DNA of 64,000 nt from RUG563 sp964423675 (GCA_964423675.1 CAYRFP010000001.1:62001-126000); one strand, 5' to 3'; positions 8,665 to 17,391 are shown, numbered from the stretch's first letter. Translations and numbers: made by a program. The notes: generated by a model not told the origin, from the sequence alone.

Positions 8665-8706
8665 CCTTTCCCAGGGGATATATTTGTTAGGAGACGTACG
8701 CAATTG

Positions 8707-8895
8707 TTATTTGCCGATCTGCACGGCGGTATAGCTGGTGCCGTTGAGTTCGTTGTATTCAGCCAGGTAGGAATCCAGAACCTTCTGCGCGCCCTTATCC
8801 ACAGCATCCTGCAGGTAGGCCGCCCAAACGGCGTCATTGTTCACGCACTTTTTGCTGGAAACTAACATTTGAACGGCCAAACTATACATCTGCAA
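8707..8895 (-). pseudogene. 3' remnant of an extracellular solute-binding protein gene
   Basis: The last 50 or so codons read NDAVWAAYLQDAVDKGAQ...YLAEYNEL, the typical C-terminal helix pair of ABC sugar-transporter substrate-binding proteins (pattern W-x-x-Y-x-x-x-L-x-x-x-GA-x-x-x-L-x-x-Y-x-x-A-Y). These proteins are normally 400-550 residues, so about 90 percent is missing. Upstream of the homologous part the frame runs through A/T-rich non-coding-looking DNA to a TAA at 8944-8946. There is no ribosome binding site or signal peptide. A large deletion removed the 5' end; a MATE gene with its terminator now abuts it. The family call rests on pattern recognition and should be checked by a profile search. 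Confidence 0.6.
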
Positions 8896-8958
8896 AAAGC
8901 AAATGATGAATTCTGCTAAATATAATAAAAAATTCCATATTTTTTACTTTATGGACAT

Positions 8959-8988
8959 AAAAGAGCCATCAGGCGAACCCGATAGCTC
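8959..8988 (-). terminator. Terminator of the MATE gene
   Basis: On the minus strand GAGCTATCGGG pairs with CCTGATGGCTC (two G-T pairs) around a TTCG loop, followed by TTTT. It begins 14 bases after the MATE stop codon. Confidence 0.75.
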
Positions 8989-9002
8989 GATTTTTTAGAA
9001 AA

Positions 9003-10457
9003 TCAGATTTTTTTGTTCTTCCATTTTCCGCTGGCGAATCGCGGATAAAAGCAGAAGAAGCGGATGGCAATCTCGCTCATGCCGAAGATCCAAACGCCCG
9101 TCAGTTGCAGATGAAGAGCATACACGGCGATGACTGCCATCATTGGGCGTACAACGCTGATGCAAATTGTGGAAACAAGCGCAACGAACAGATTATCCCC
9201 CGCGCCGCGCAGCACGCCGGAGAGAACGACCGCGCTCGTCTGGAATGGTTGGACGGCGGCCAGAACTATCAGCGTCTGCGCCGCATAGGCGATCACCTGA
9301 TCGGCGTTCAGCGTATCCGCGCCAATGAACCAGCTGGCAAGAGTCTCCCGGAAAATCAGAATCGCTACGCCCAGCACAATGGAGACCATTACCGCAAAGC
9401 GTTGGCATATCTTTCCATATAGCATGGAAAGGTCGGCGCGATTGCGCCCCAGATTTTGCCCCACTAGTGCCGTTCCTGCCACGCCCAGACCATCGCCGAA
9501 GGTAAAGGTCAGGTTCAGGAGCTGCATGCAGATTTGGTTGGCGGCATACATGGTGGTGCCCAACGAGAAAAGAATGCGCGCATAGATGAAGAAGCCGAAC
9601 CGCATGCCTACTTGCTCGATGGCCGCATTGCCGCCAACGCGGACGATGGCGCTTAGGCTCTCCTTATCAAATCGCCATTTATCCCGGCGAGAAATATGCA
9701 GATAACCCTTCATCCGGCCACCGACCAGCAACGTGCTCAGCGCGATTACAAAGCCAACTGCCATGCCGATCACCGAAGCAATCGCCGCGCCGCGCACTTC
9801 CAGCCGTGGAAAGCCCAGATTGCCGCCGATCATGCAGTAATTGAAAAACACATTTACAAGATTGCTGATAATGTTTACCCACATGGTCAGCTTGGTTTTG
9901 CCAATGCCCCGCTGCGCAGCGCAGATACACATGGACAGCGCGTTCACCGGCAGAGAAAACGCCATGATCCGGAAATAATCCTCTGCATCCCGTAGCACTT
10001 TTTCGCTTTCTGCCTGATCGCCGCCGGCCAAGCGCATCAGCGGTTCAGTGAACGCCAGCGCTACACCCATTAACACCAGCGCTAACCCGAGCGCCAGCAT
10101 CATGGCATTGCGCAGCGTGCTATTGGCCAGTTCCTGCTTTTCCTCGCCCTTTCGCCGCGCTACGATGGCCGTCACGCCAACGTTCAGGGCAAAGAACAGA
10201 CAAAGCAGCAGCATGCGCGGCTGAGTCGGCAAACCCACGGAGGAAAGGGCTTCCGCGCCCAACACATTTCCCACCATCATCGTATCAATTGATCCGATCA
10301 GGCTCATCAGCACCATTTCGATAACAGATGGGAGCGCCAGGTTCATCACATCCCGGTAAGCTGTCTTCCCATCAGGTAGATCGCCCAGACGATGTTCCTT
10401 TCCTACCAGATATTCCGGTAGTAATAGCCGTTTTAGAAGATTTTCTTTTTGGACCAC
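9003..10457 (-). CDS. MATE family efflux transporter
   Basis: About 484 residues in 12 hydrophobic helices forming the two MatE repeats, beginning with VMNLALPSVIEMVLMSLIGSIDTMMVG, the canonical first MATE helix. Family members export cationic drugs or metabolites using Na+ or H+ gradients. The frame extends upstream to 10538, but a promoter lies at 10495-10524 inside that extension. Initiation is therefore more likely at GTG 10457, preceded by GGAAGG twelve bases upstream, giving a 30-base leader. It is a paralogue of the gene at 45936-47348 (both share SxGLxxQPRM and RGAAIA-type motifs). It is monocistronic, with its own terminator. Confidence 0.88.
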   Translation of the reverse strand: MVQKENLLKRLLLPEYLVGKEHRLGDLPDGKTAYRDVMNLALPSVIEMVLMSLIGSIDTMMVGNVLGAEALSSVGLPTQPRMLLLCLFFALNVGVTAIVARRKGEEKQELANSTLRNAMMLALGLALVLMGVALAFTEPLMRLAGGDQAESEKVLRDAEDYFRIMAFSLPVNALSMCICAAQRGIGKTKLTMWVNIISNLVNVFFNYCMIGGNLGFPRLEVRGAAIASVIGMAVGFVIALSTLLVGGRMKGYLHISRRDKWRFDKESLSAIVRVGGNAAIEQVGMRFGFFIYARILFSLGTTMYAANQICMQLLNLTFTFGDGLGVAGTALVGQNLGRNRADLSMLYGKICQRFAVMVSIVLGVAILIFRETLASWFIGADTLNADQVIAYAAQTLIVLAAVQPFQTSAVVLSGVLRGAGDNLFVALVSTICISVVRPMMAVIAVYALHLQLTGVWIFGMSEIAIRFFCFYPRFASGKWKNKKI

Positions 10458-10494
10458 AAGACATGCCGCCCTTCCTGCGTAGTATACGTATAGC

Positions 10495-10524
10495 AGTATA
10501 CCATAAAAAGAGGAGCTATGTAAA
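10495..10524 (-). promoter_or_regulatory. SigA-type promoter for the MATE gene
   Basis: On the minus strand TTTACA (10519-10524), an 18-base spacer and TATACT (10495-10500). Predicted initiation is near 10488, which rules out translation starts upstream of it for this transcript. Confidence 0.6.
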
Positions 10525-10603
10525 TTGTAAACTCTCATTTTTGTCCGTTGATTTCAGCTTTTTTTCATTTCCGCATTTCTCCGGAAAAAGCAAAATCTTT
10601 GCA

Positions 10604-10632
10604 TTGGCTTTTCAGCGTATTTTTGCTATAAT
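10604..10632 (+). promoter_or_regulatory. SigA-type extended -10 promoter for the C39-like gene
   Basis: TTGGCT (10604-10609), a 17-base spacer ending in TGC, then TATAAT (10627-10632): a TGn-extended consensus -10. It lies 35 bases upstream of the ATG at 10667. Confidence 0.65.
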
Positions 10633-10666
10633 GAATTCGCCATGAAATGGAAAGGAGCAAACGAAC

Positions 10667-11311
10667 ATGCAATTAACTGGTCGATATATTCACGTTACCT
10701 ATCAAGGCATTTCCTACACCCTATATAACCAGCGCTGCCGCGAATGGACCCACCCCTATGCGTATCAGGGCAACGGCTCTGTGCTTTCCAACGCTGGCTG
10801 CGGCATTTTTTCCACCCTGCATGCAGCCCAATATCTGGGTGGAAAAATAATTTCGCCTGAGGAACTTGCGGATTTCTCCTGCCAAAACGGCGGCCGAGGC
10901 GATGATGGAACGGATCGTCCTGCGCTTTTAGCTGCCATGGAGCAGACAGGCTTGGCGGCACAGCTTGGCTTTTCCTATGCCATGGATGGTCTGCGCAATG
11001 ACCAGGATGCTCTGCACCAAGCACTGATGCAGGGAGACGCCGCGCTATGTAATCTTCGGCCCGGCCACATTGTGGCGCTAATAGGCGCGCGAATTCAGAA
11101 CGGGGAAAAGCAAGTGCTGGCGGCCGATCCCTACAGCGAATCCGCCGATGAACGGTTGCGCGGTGTTGTGCGGGAATGCGTGCCCGGCAGCGAGGTTTTC
11201 AGCGCGATTCAAACGGCGGGCGGAACGCTTTGTGGCGTTCACATGAGTTACGCGCTGTTTTGGACGGCGCAGACCACCGTGCGGGATTTCAATCTGCTGC
11301 ATCGGCTGTAA
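10667..11311 (+). CDS. C39-like cysteine peptidase domain protein
   Basis: 214 residues with a papain-like C39-type layout: Cys45 in SNAGCGIFS, His134 in RPGHIVALIG, Asp154 in LAADPYS, spacing that fits a Cys-His-Asp triad. A conserved Gln, often before the Cys in this fold, may be Gln34 in YAYQGNGSVL. No signal peptide or membrane helix is evident, so the product should be cytosolic unless exported in another way. That is unusual, as C39-like proteins of this class are often secreted or fused to ABC exporters. AAAGGAG precedes the ATG by nine bases. It is a single-domain protein with its own promoter. The substrate is unknown. Confidence 0.7.
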   Translation: MQLTGRYIHVTYQGISYTLYNQRCREWTHPYAYQGNGSVLSNAGCGIFSTLHAAQYLGGKIISPEELADFSCQNGGRGDDGTDRPALLAAMEQTGLAAQLGFSYAMDGLRNDQDALHQALMQGDAALCNLRPGHIVALIGARIQNGEKQVLAADPYSESADERLRGVVRECVPGSEVFSAIQTAGGTLCGVHMSYALFWTAQTTVRDFNLLHRL

Positions 11312-11405
11312 AGTGGCTGAGGCTTTTCTTTCCGAGCCTTTGGGATGAATTCGTCCCTATGCTTCGTTAAAATAGAAAAGCGACTACGGCAAAGGAGAGA
11401 CGCGC

Positions 11406-13121
11406 TTGAAAAAAATGACTCGATTGTTGGCGTTATTGCTGACATTTTCGCTGTTTCTGCCGCTGCTGCCAGCCAGTGCAGAAAAGGAAAACGGGGTTAT
11501 CCGTGTGCTACTGACCAAGCTAAATCTAACCGATAGGATCGAAGTTGCAATGGATGGCAGCTATACGCTGGACGGATTATCCTTTCAGCGGGGCACGCAT
11601 GCAGTTATTTCCTGTGCCTCTGGTTCCCTTGTTTTCTATTATGAAGGAATGGCGTTGGATGCAGGAAAAGAACTGACGCTGATTCGTCACGCTGTAAATG
11701 ATGGGAAAGAAAACGGTCTGCGCATAAACGGTGCTTATGAATTGCATCCGGGAGATTTGCATTTATCCATCCAAGATGGTAAATTACAGGCCGTGCTCAA
11801 TGCGCCGGTAGAAGAATATCTCCTGGGTGTAGTGCCTTATGAAATGAGCGATTCCTTTCCCGTGGAAGCGCTGAAGGCTCAGGCGGTGGCGGCCCGCACC
11901 TATGCCCTTCGCAAGGCAGGCGGCAGCGGAAGCTATGATGTAGTAGATAATACTAACGATCAGGCCTATTACGGAGTGAAAGCTGAGCATAAAAACGCTG
12001 CCATGGCCGTGCAAGAAACAGCGGGAATTTGCGGTTTTTATAAAGGCTCTTTGGCAGAGTGCTTTTATTCCGCCAGCAACGGTGGGCAAACCGAACTGGT
12101 TTCCCATGTTTGGGGCAAGGGCGATTACAGCTACTTGACCATGACCGACGACCCCTATGATTTGGAGAACCCGGAGAGCATGGTGCTTTCCGCCAGGTTG
12201 CCCAAATCCATGGCGTCTTCAGATGCGCTGGGCAGCCTCAAGGATACTGTGCTTGGCCTGTTATCCGAACAAATGGAAGCCATGGGCTATGACGGCGATA
12301 CACAGTTTATTCGCGTAACCGGTATTGAAAATGCCCAGACGGCCGTACAGATGTATCCATCGACAGATTCAAAAATCATGACCAAGCTTCGCCTGCGTCT
12401 GATTGTTCAGGGAAGACGGTTGATTCAGAAAACGGAGGAAGAGGAAATCTCCATGTTCGTAGTGGAGCCAACGGCTGCGCCAGAACAAAAGACCGGAGAA
12501 AAATGGTCGGCAATGGAAACACTTCCTGCGTCCGTGACTGTGGAGTTGGATATTTTCCCAACCGTTGAATCCCTGCTAAGCCTGTCTATTAACAGTAGCA
12601 AAAATGAGCTTATCACGATCCGCGAAACAGAGGATGCGTTTATCGTGGAAAGCCGCCGTTACGGCCACGGCGTTGGCATGAGCCAGCGAGGCGCTCAGTG
12701 CATGGCCGGGGAATACAAATGGAACTATGAACAGATCCTCCATTTTTATTATCCCGGCATGACACTTCAGCGCGTGACCTACTCCTTCTCTTTGCCGGAA
12801 GCTATTCGGGATAACTTCCTGGCGACACCTGGCCCTGCCGCTTCCCCTACGCCCAAGCCGACTCCGATTCCCCTGTCTTCGGTTCCGCGAGCCAATGAAT
12901 ATCGGGTGGTCGTCAGCAATATTGGCACAAATTCTTACTTGAATTTACGCTCTGAAGCCAATATGCAATCCAAGGTGCTTCAGCAGCTTTATTATGGGCA
13001 GGAATTGATCGTAACCAGGGAGGGTGAAGAATGGCTTAGGGTGCGGCTCAACGACATAACAGGCTATGTGATGGCGCAGTATGTTTCGCGTCCAGATGCA
13101 TCGCCACCCCCAACACCCTGA
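11406..13121 (+). CDS. Secreted SpoIID/LytB-domain protein with C-terminal SH3
   Basis: 571 residues. Signal peptide at 1-25. The SpoIID/LytB domain lies at about 130-460: VEEYLLGVVPYEMSDSFPVEALKAQAVAARTYAL includes the catalytic Glu of SpoIID-type lytic transglycosylases (GVVPYEM), and the closing motif YGHGVGMSQRGAQ is near residue 420. A Pro/Thr linker precedes an SH3-type domain (about 500-560) with NLRSEANMQSKVLQQL. SpoIID-type enzymes cleave peptidoglycan glycan strands denuded of stem peptides, during engulfment. The SH3 extension suggests a wall-anchored homologue rather than the membrane-bound sporulation SpoIID itself. A TTG start at 11406 is preferred: AAAGGAG is eight bases upstream, while the next ATG would be 17 away. 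Confidence 0.87.
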   Translation: MKKMTRLLALLLTFSLFLPLLPASAEKENGVIRVLLTKLNLTDRIEVAMDGSYTLDGLSFQRGTHAVISCASGSLVFYYEGMALDAGKELTLIRHAVNDGKENGLRINGAYELHPGDLHLSIQDGKLQAVLNAPVEEYLLGVVPYEMSDSFPVEALKAQAVAARTYALRKAGGSGSYDVVDNTNDQAYYGVKAEHKNAAMAVQETAGICGFYKGSLAECFYSASNGGQTELVSHVWGKGDYSYLTMTDDPYDLENPESMVLSARLPKSMASSDALGSLKDTVLGLLSEQMEAMGYDGDTQFIRVTGIENAQTAVQMYPSTDSKIMTKLRLRLIVQGRRLIQKTEEEEISMFVVEPTAAPEQKTGEKWSAMETLPASVTVELDIFPTVESLLSLSINSSKNELITIRETEDAFIVESRRYGHGVGMSQRGAQCMAGEYKWNYEQILHFYYPGMTLQRVTYSFSLPEAIRDNFLATPGPAASPTPKPTPIPLSSVPRANEYRVVVSNIGTNSYLNLRSEANMQSKVLQQLYYGQELIVTREGEEWLRVRLNDITGYVMAQYVSRPDASPPPTP

Positions 13122-13126
13122 TTGCA

Positions 13127-13163
13127 AAAAGCGTCGACGTTTCCCCCAAACGCCGGCGCTTTT
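13127..13163. terminator. Bidirectional terminator between convergent genes
   Basis: AAAAGCGTCGACGTTT (13127-13142) pairs with AAACGCCGGCGCTTTT (13148-13163) across a CCCCC loop, flanked by A and T tracts in both directions. It serves the SpoIID-type gene (+) and the GH3 gene (-). Confidence 0.75.
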
Positions 13164-13177
13164 ATTCTGAAATAATT

Positions 13178-14329
13178 TTACTGAATGAGTCCTGCCTGCA
13201 TCTTAAGAGACAGGATTCTCACCACACTTTCGTCAATTCGTGCTTCTGTTAATCGCCCCTGGTCAATTGCCTGCTGCACACCCTGAATCGCCGCATCCAG
13301 CCGTTCGGGGAGCAGCAGAATATCCACCCCAGCTATCAGTGCCAAAACCGCCGCTTCGCCCGCATCATAATCATTGGATATAGTGGGCGTTCGCAAGGAC
13401 GCGGAAGCAATAACGCCTTGAAAACCCAGTTGATTCCGCAGCAAATCAGTGGCCACAGCGGGCGAAAGCGTTGCTGGCAGGCTGGTATCGATTGCGCGAA
13501 TCACGGAAGATGAGAGCATAATCATTTCTGCATCCTCAGCAATCGCGTTTACAAATGGAACCAGTTCCGTTTCATAGATTTGTTCGAGCGTGCGATTGCT
13601 GCGTTCTCGCCCATCTTCAGCCGAGCCAATTGTTCCACCCTGGCCCGGGAAATGCTTAAAGCAGGGAATCACTCCGACTTCTCGCAGCCCTTCTGCCATC
13701 GCCAACGCCATTTCGCTGACTACGGACGTTTGCCCGCCAAAGGAACGGTTTGCAAGGGAAGAAGATTGCTCCACAAGCACATCGGCCACCGGTGCAAAAT
13801 TTAGATTCAGTCCGAATGTCCGCATCCTTGTTGCCAATTCTTTTCCGGTTTTCTGCGCCACTGTGCTTTCCCCTACTTCGCCTAGCTCCGCCGCAGAAAG
13901 TGGTAGCTCATAGCCCAGCTTGCTTTCAAGAGTGGATAGTGCCCCGCTCTCTTGATTCATCGCAAGAAACAGAGGAATCATTTCCTGATTTTCGGTCGCG
14001 TGCTGGAAAGTGGCAACTAGGGCGCGAAATTGCTCCTCAGAAGCGATGTTCTGCCCGAGGAAAACAATACCACCGACCCTGTAATGGCTCAAGATTTCGT
14101 TTGTGTTCACGGTCAAGGTATACTCATCACCGGTAAGGGCTTCCGGAGCGACCAGAAATAACTGAGCAATCTTATCTTCAAGCGTCATATTGCGCATTAG
14201 ATACCGAGCCTGAGCCATGGAATCTGGAAAAATCGATTCTTCCTCCACAACCCATTCCCTCGCCCCTGCTCTGCCCAGCGGAAGCAATGCAAGAAAAACA
14301 AAGAGGAAAATCAGCATTCGTTTTGTCAT
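13178..14329 (-). CDS. GH3 / NagZ-fold protein lacking catalytic residues (pseudoenzyme)
   Basis: 383 residues with a signal peptide and a complete GH3 N-terminal TIM-barrel domain (FGLNLNFAPVADV, CFKHFPGQGG, PATLSPAVATDLLR, GVDILLLPER). Active GH3 beta-N-acetylhexosaminidases remove GlcNAc in wall recycling using an Asp nucleophile in a T-D-[DA]-L motif. Here the aligned segment is GVIASASLRT, so the nucleophile position is Ala310. Other changes: DQEGG is NQESG, KHFPGHGD is KHFPGQGG, and the loop that carries the D-x-H acid/base dyad is rewritten. The frame is intact and the fold is conserved, so it is probably a binding protein, not decay. ATG 14329 has AAAGGAG eight bases upstream. It follows the AEC gene by 25 bases. 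Confidence 0.8.
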   Translation of the reverse strand: MTKRMLIFLFVFLALLPLGRAGAREWVVEEESIFPDSMAQARYLMRNMTLEDKIAQLFLVAPEALTGDEYTLTVNTNEILSHYRVGGIVFLGQNIASEEQFRALVATFQHATENQEMIPLFLAMNQESGALSTLESKLGYELPLSAAELGEVGESTVAQKTGKELATRMRTFGLNLNFAPVADVLVEQSSSLANRSFGGQTSVVSEMALAMAEGLREVGVIPCFKHFPGQGGTIGSAEDGRERSNRTLEQIYETELVPFVNAIAEDAEMIMLSSSVIRAIDTSLPATLSPAVATDLLRNQLGFQGVIASASLRTPTISNDYDAGEAAVLALIAGVDILLLPERLDAAIQGVQQAIDQGRLTEARIDESVVRILSLKMQAGLIQ

Positions 14330-14354
14330 AGGCGCATCTCCTTTTCTAAAAGCA

Positions 14355-15293
14355 TTAAAGGAATGCAAGGGACTTTAACACGAAAATAAACAGGAAGTTG
14401 GACAAAATCGAAAAAACAGAGGTTAGTGCTACCTGCTCTGCCGCTAATTCCCCGTCCCCGCCCATCTGCTGCGCCATGGGAAAGGATGCGACTGCAGTGG
14501 GTGCACCAAATGAAACCAGAACCACAGCCAGCGCCAAATCCCGCAGACCCAACAGAATTGCAAGCGGTACAAACAGAAGCGGCGCAATTACCAGTTTTCC
14601 CAGAACGCCAATTGTCAATTGCCGGCGGTGCGCCTTTGCGCTGGCAAAGCGAATGGAACCGCCCAGCGTAAAGATTGCCAGCGGAGTGGCGATTTTGGAT
14701 AGATCCCCCATAGTCGTCAGCACAAATTGAGGCGGCTGAAAACGAAGAAGCCAAAGCCCATATCCAAGCACTGAGCCAATAATCAGCGGGTTTTTCAAGA
14801 TATTGAGAAGAATTCTTTTGGGCTTCACTTCACCGCCACAGAATACAGACAAAACGATGACAGACAGCAGATTATAAAACGGAACCGTGGCGATCACCAT
14901 CAGCGACGCCAGCGATGTATCCTTTCCAGGAAACAGCATCGCCACCAGCGGAATTCCAAAAAATGCATAATTACTGCGGCCAATCCCTTGAATTATCACG
15001 CCTGCTTTCTTCTTGTCCTTTTCAAAAAGCGGAACAATCAGAATCGCAAGCAGGAACAGAACAATGATTCCCAACGGGATTAGCAGAAAGGCTGTACCGG
15101 AAATAGCTGTATCATACGGCGTATTTAATACGCTATAGCATAGATTAACCGGCAGAAATACCTTAAATACCAGTTGGTTGATTCCCTTGACAAGACTGTC
15201 ATTGAGAAGCCCGATCTTCTGGCAGCCAAACCCCAGCGCCATAAGCAAAAGTAGCGGCAACACGGTATTGGCAGCGAATAGCAATTCCCCCAT
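14355..15293 (-). CDS. AEC family transporter
   Basis: 312 residues with about ten membrane helices in the two five-helix halves of the auxin efflux carrier family. Family landmarks are GFGCQKIGLLND in the first loop, GRSNYAFFGIPL in helix 4-5, KNPLIIG in the middle, and the C-terminal SFGAPTAVASFPMAQQMGGD. That last segment includes the conserved Pro kink and T-A-V-A-S-F-x-M-A pattern. AEC proteins in bacteria export or exchange organic acids such as malate, but the substrate cannot be read here. GGAGGA lies eight bases before the ATG. It is the first gene of a two-gene unit with the GH3-fold gene, preceded by its own promoter. Confidence 0.85.
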   Translation of the reverse strand: MGELLFAANTVLPLLLLMALGFGCQKIGLLNDSLVKGINQLVFKVFLPVNLCYSVLNTPYDTAISGTAFLLIPLGIIVLFLLAILIVPLFEKDKKKAGVIIQGIGRSNYAFFGIPLVAMLFPGKDTSLASLMVIATVPFYNLLSVIVLSVFCGGEVKPKRILLNILKNPLIIGSVLGYGLWLLRFQPPQFVLTTMGDLSKIATPLAIFTLGGSIRFASAKAHRRQLTIGVLGKLVIAPLLFVPLAILLGLRDLALAVVLVSFGAPTAVASFPMAQQMGGDGELAAEQVALTSVFSILSNFLFIFVLKSLAFL

Positions 15294-15326
15294 TTGTCTT
15301 CCTCCGTTGTTTCTTCGTTCAATGAT

Positions 15327-15355
15327 ACCATACCACGAAGCGACTGTTTTGTAAA
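15327..15355 (-). promoter_or_regulatory. SigA-type promoter for the AEC-GH3 operon
   Basis: On the minus strand TTTACA (15350-15355), a 17-base spacer and TATGGT (15327-15332), leaving a leader of about 27 bases before the ATG at 15293. Confidence 0.55.
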
Positions 15356-15529
15356 TTTATTTTTTGTAGAAAAAATTTCTTTCTTGCAAATGTAGAGGAG
15401 GCTCCGAATAAATCTAACGCTTGATAGACTCGCAAATTCTTCCGTTCGTAAAAAACATGGAAATCGATGAACTACTGGATATGATAAAGAAAGACAAAGC
15501 ATACAAAAGGAATTGCTCATCAAATCAAA

Positions 15530-15561
15530 GGCCAGAGAGATTCTTCTCTCTGGCCTCTGTT
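15530..15561. terminator. Strong hairpin terminator downstream of fucI
   Basis: Perfect 11-base stem GGCCAGAGAGA / TCTCTCTGGCC with a four-base loop. The plus side is followed by a six-T run and the minus side by a weaker TTTGATTT tract. It lies 28 bases beyond the fucI stop, so its functional direction is probably minus, although the T-run is better on plus. Confidence 0.75.
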
Positions 15562-15588
15562 TTTTGTTAGAAATATTGAAAAGGGAAA

Positions 15589-17370
15589 TCACTTATACAT
15601 TGGCCCATAATGCTTGCAAGCGGCATAGTCGGCAGCCTGGGTGTCCTGCGTACCAAAGGCGGCCCAGCAATGGGGTCGATAGATTTGATCAGCTGGCACA
15701 TTATGCATATTGACGGGGATACGCAGCATGGAGCACAGCGTAATCAGATCCGCGCCTACATGGCCATAAACAGTCACGCCGTGGTTTGCACCCCAATTAG
15801 CCATCACAGAATACACATCCTTGAACGCGCCTTCGCCCGTCAGCCGAGGAACAAACCAGGTTGTCGGCCAGGTGGGGTCAGTACGTTTATCCAGCTTATC
15901 ATGCACAGCATCGGGCAGTGTGGCCGTATAGCCTTCGGCAATCTGCAAAACCAGACCGATTCCATCGACAATATTGGCACGCAACATAGTCACGGGCATT
16001 TCAGCCTGCGTTTTGAAATGGCTGGAGAAACCGCCGCCCCGGAAGTACTGATAGTTGGCCCTGCACCAATCTGTGGCTTTCAGGCAGCCTTTTACGTCCT
16101 CCTCGGTCATTTCCCAGAAGGGCTTCATGCAGCCTTCGCCTTTCGCATTTTTCGCCGCACCGGAGCCATCCAAAGCGGTAGCGCCCGAATTGATCAGATG
16201 AATGAAGCCGTTCGCGGCTACGCCTTCAGGCTTCCAGCCCGTCACCCGCTCCACTGCTTCAGGACTCCAATAGGTGCGCACATCATGGAAACACGGCGCG
16301 GTCTGGGCCGTCAGCGTGCCCAGCATCATGGAAACGCCATTGAGCGTATCGTTTTCCGTGGCGAAGGGTGTGGGAGCCTTGGGGCCGTTCCAATCGAAGG
16401 TAGAGGCCATGATGGCTTCGGTAAAGTCTGCATTGGGAAGCCAGTCCGTCCACTGCCGCTGACCCTGGAATCCGCCTGCAATGGCGTTCTTGCCCATTGC
16501 TTCCTCATGCCAGCCCATTTCGTCCAGCTTGGGATTTCCATACAGAATGTCCTTCACGATGATCGTCATCTTGGAGATGAACTCCCAATCCTTGTCGGGC
16601 GGGACAACTTTGGATTTTGTAACAATTTCCATCAATTCTTTGCCCGCATTGCAATCAAATCCCTCCGGGCAATTCTCTTTAATCCATGCAAGCGCCTTTT
16701 CATATTCTTCTTGATCATAAATGCCCAGCGACATGCGGCGCAGGATCTCCACTTCATCCACCCATTCGGTTCGAATACCGAAGTAGCGCTGGAACACGTT
16801 GGTATCGCAATAGGAGCCCATGATGCCCATTGCAACTGCGCCAATATTCACATAAGACTTATTCTGCATCCAGCCGGCAGCAATCGCCGCTTTGGCAAAG
16901 CGAAGGATCTTTTCAGCTACATCCTCAGGGATGGTCTTGTCCCCCATATCCTGCACATCGTGGCCGTAAATCGAAAAGGCAGGCAATCCCTTCTGCGCAT
17001 AAGCGGCCAGTACGGCGGCCAGATACACGGCACCGGGGCGTTCCGTGCCATTGAAGCCCCAGATTGCCTTGATGGTCTGGGGATTCATATCGAAGGTTTC
17101 CATGCCATAGCACCAGCAGGGCGTAACGCTGAGGGTTGCGGTAACATTCTGGGTGGAGAAGAATTCCTCGCAGCGAGCCGCTTCTGCGCCGCCACCAATG
17201 GTGCAGGGTGAAATAACCACCTGCACTTGTGTTCCGTCCGGGTATTTCAGTTGCTCAATCAGCGCCTTGGCGGAATGGGCCATGCCCATCGTCTGCTCTT
17301 CCAGGCCTTCCCGAATGCCACCCCAGCGGCCGTCAATCACGGGTCGAATACCAATCTTGGGATAGATCAC
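15589..17370 (-). CDS. fucI: L-fucose isomerase
   Basis: 593 residues, essentially the same length as E. coli FucI (591). It interconverts L-fucose and L-fuculose in the cytosol, using Mn2+. Recognisable segments are the N-terminal PKIGIRPVIDGRWGGIREGLE, SPCTIGGGAEAARCEEFF, WGFNGTERPGAVYLAA, and a C-terminal VTVYGHVGADLITL bearing a His suited to the metal site. The start is GTG at 17370, with GAAGGAGG nine bases upstream; an ATG eight bases earlier is out of frame. It follows fucA by 21 bases in one operon. The operon has isomerase and aldolase but no fuculokinase. D-arabinose is a known alternative substrate of the family. Confidence 0.95.
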   Translation of the reverse strand: MIYPKIGIRPVIDGRWGGIREGLEEQTMGMAHSAKALIEQLKYPDGTQVQVVISPCTIGGGAEAARCEEFFSTQNVTATLSVTPCWCYGMETFDMNPQTIKAIWGFNGTERPGAVYLAAVLAAYAQKGLPAFSIYGHDVQDMGDKTIPEDVAEKILRFAKAAIAAGWMQNKSYVNIGAVAMGIMGSYCDTNVFQRYFGIRTEWVDEVEILRRMSLGIYDQEEYEKALAWIKENCPEGFDCNAGKELMEIVTKSKVVPPDKDWEFISKMTIIVKDILYGNPKLDEMGWHEEAMGKNAIAGGFQGQRQWTDWLPNADFTEAIMASTFDWNGPKAPTPFATENDTLNGVSMMLGTLTAQTAPCFHDVRTYWSPEAVERVTGWKPEGVAANGFIHLINSGATALDGSGAAKNAKGEGCMKPFWEMTEEDVKGCLKATDWCRANYQYFRGGGFSSHFKTQAEMPVTMLRANIVDGIGLVLQIAEGYTATLPDAVHDKLDKRTDPTWPTTWFVPRLTGEGAFKDVYSVMANWGANHGVTVYGHVGADLITLCSMLRIPVNMHNVPADQIYRPHCWAAFGTQDTQAADYAACKHYGPMYK

Positions 17371-17391
17371 GATTCATTTCCTCCTTCAAAT

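Noticed and set aside
15457..15573. A 38-codon plus-strand ORF (MEIDELLDMIKKDK...) running through the fucI terminator
   Set aside because: There is no ribosome binding site, and its second half is just the hairpin and T-run in translation; the charged first half could be a relic but gives nothing to name.
15610..17211. A 533-codon plus-strand open frame opposite fucI
   Set aside because: It is the antisense shadow of a well-recognised gene, with no ribosome binding site and no protein motifs; the same applies to 29016-30620 opposite pckA and 21752-22807 opposite ftsH.
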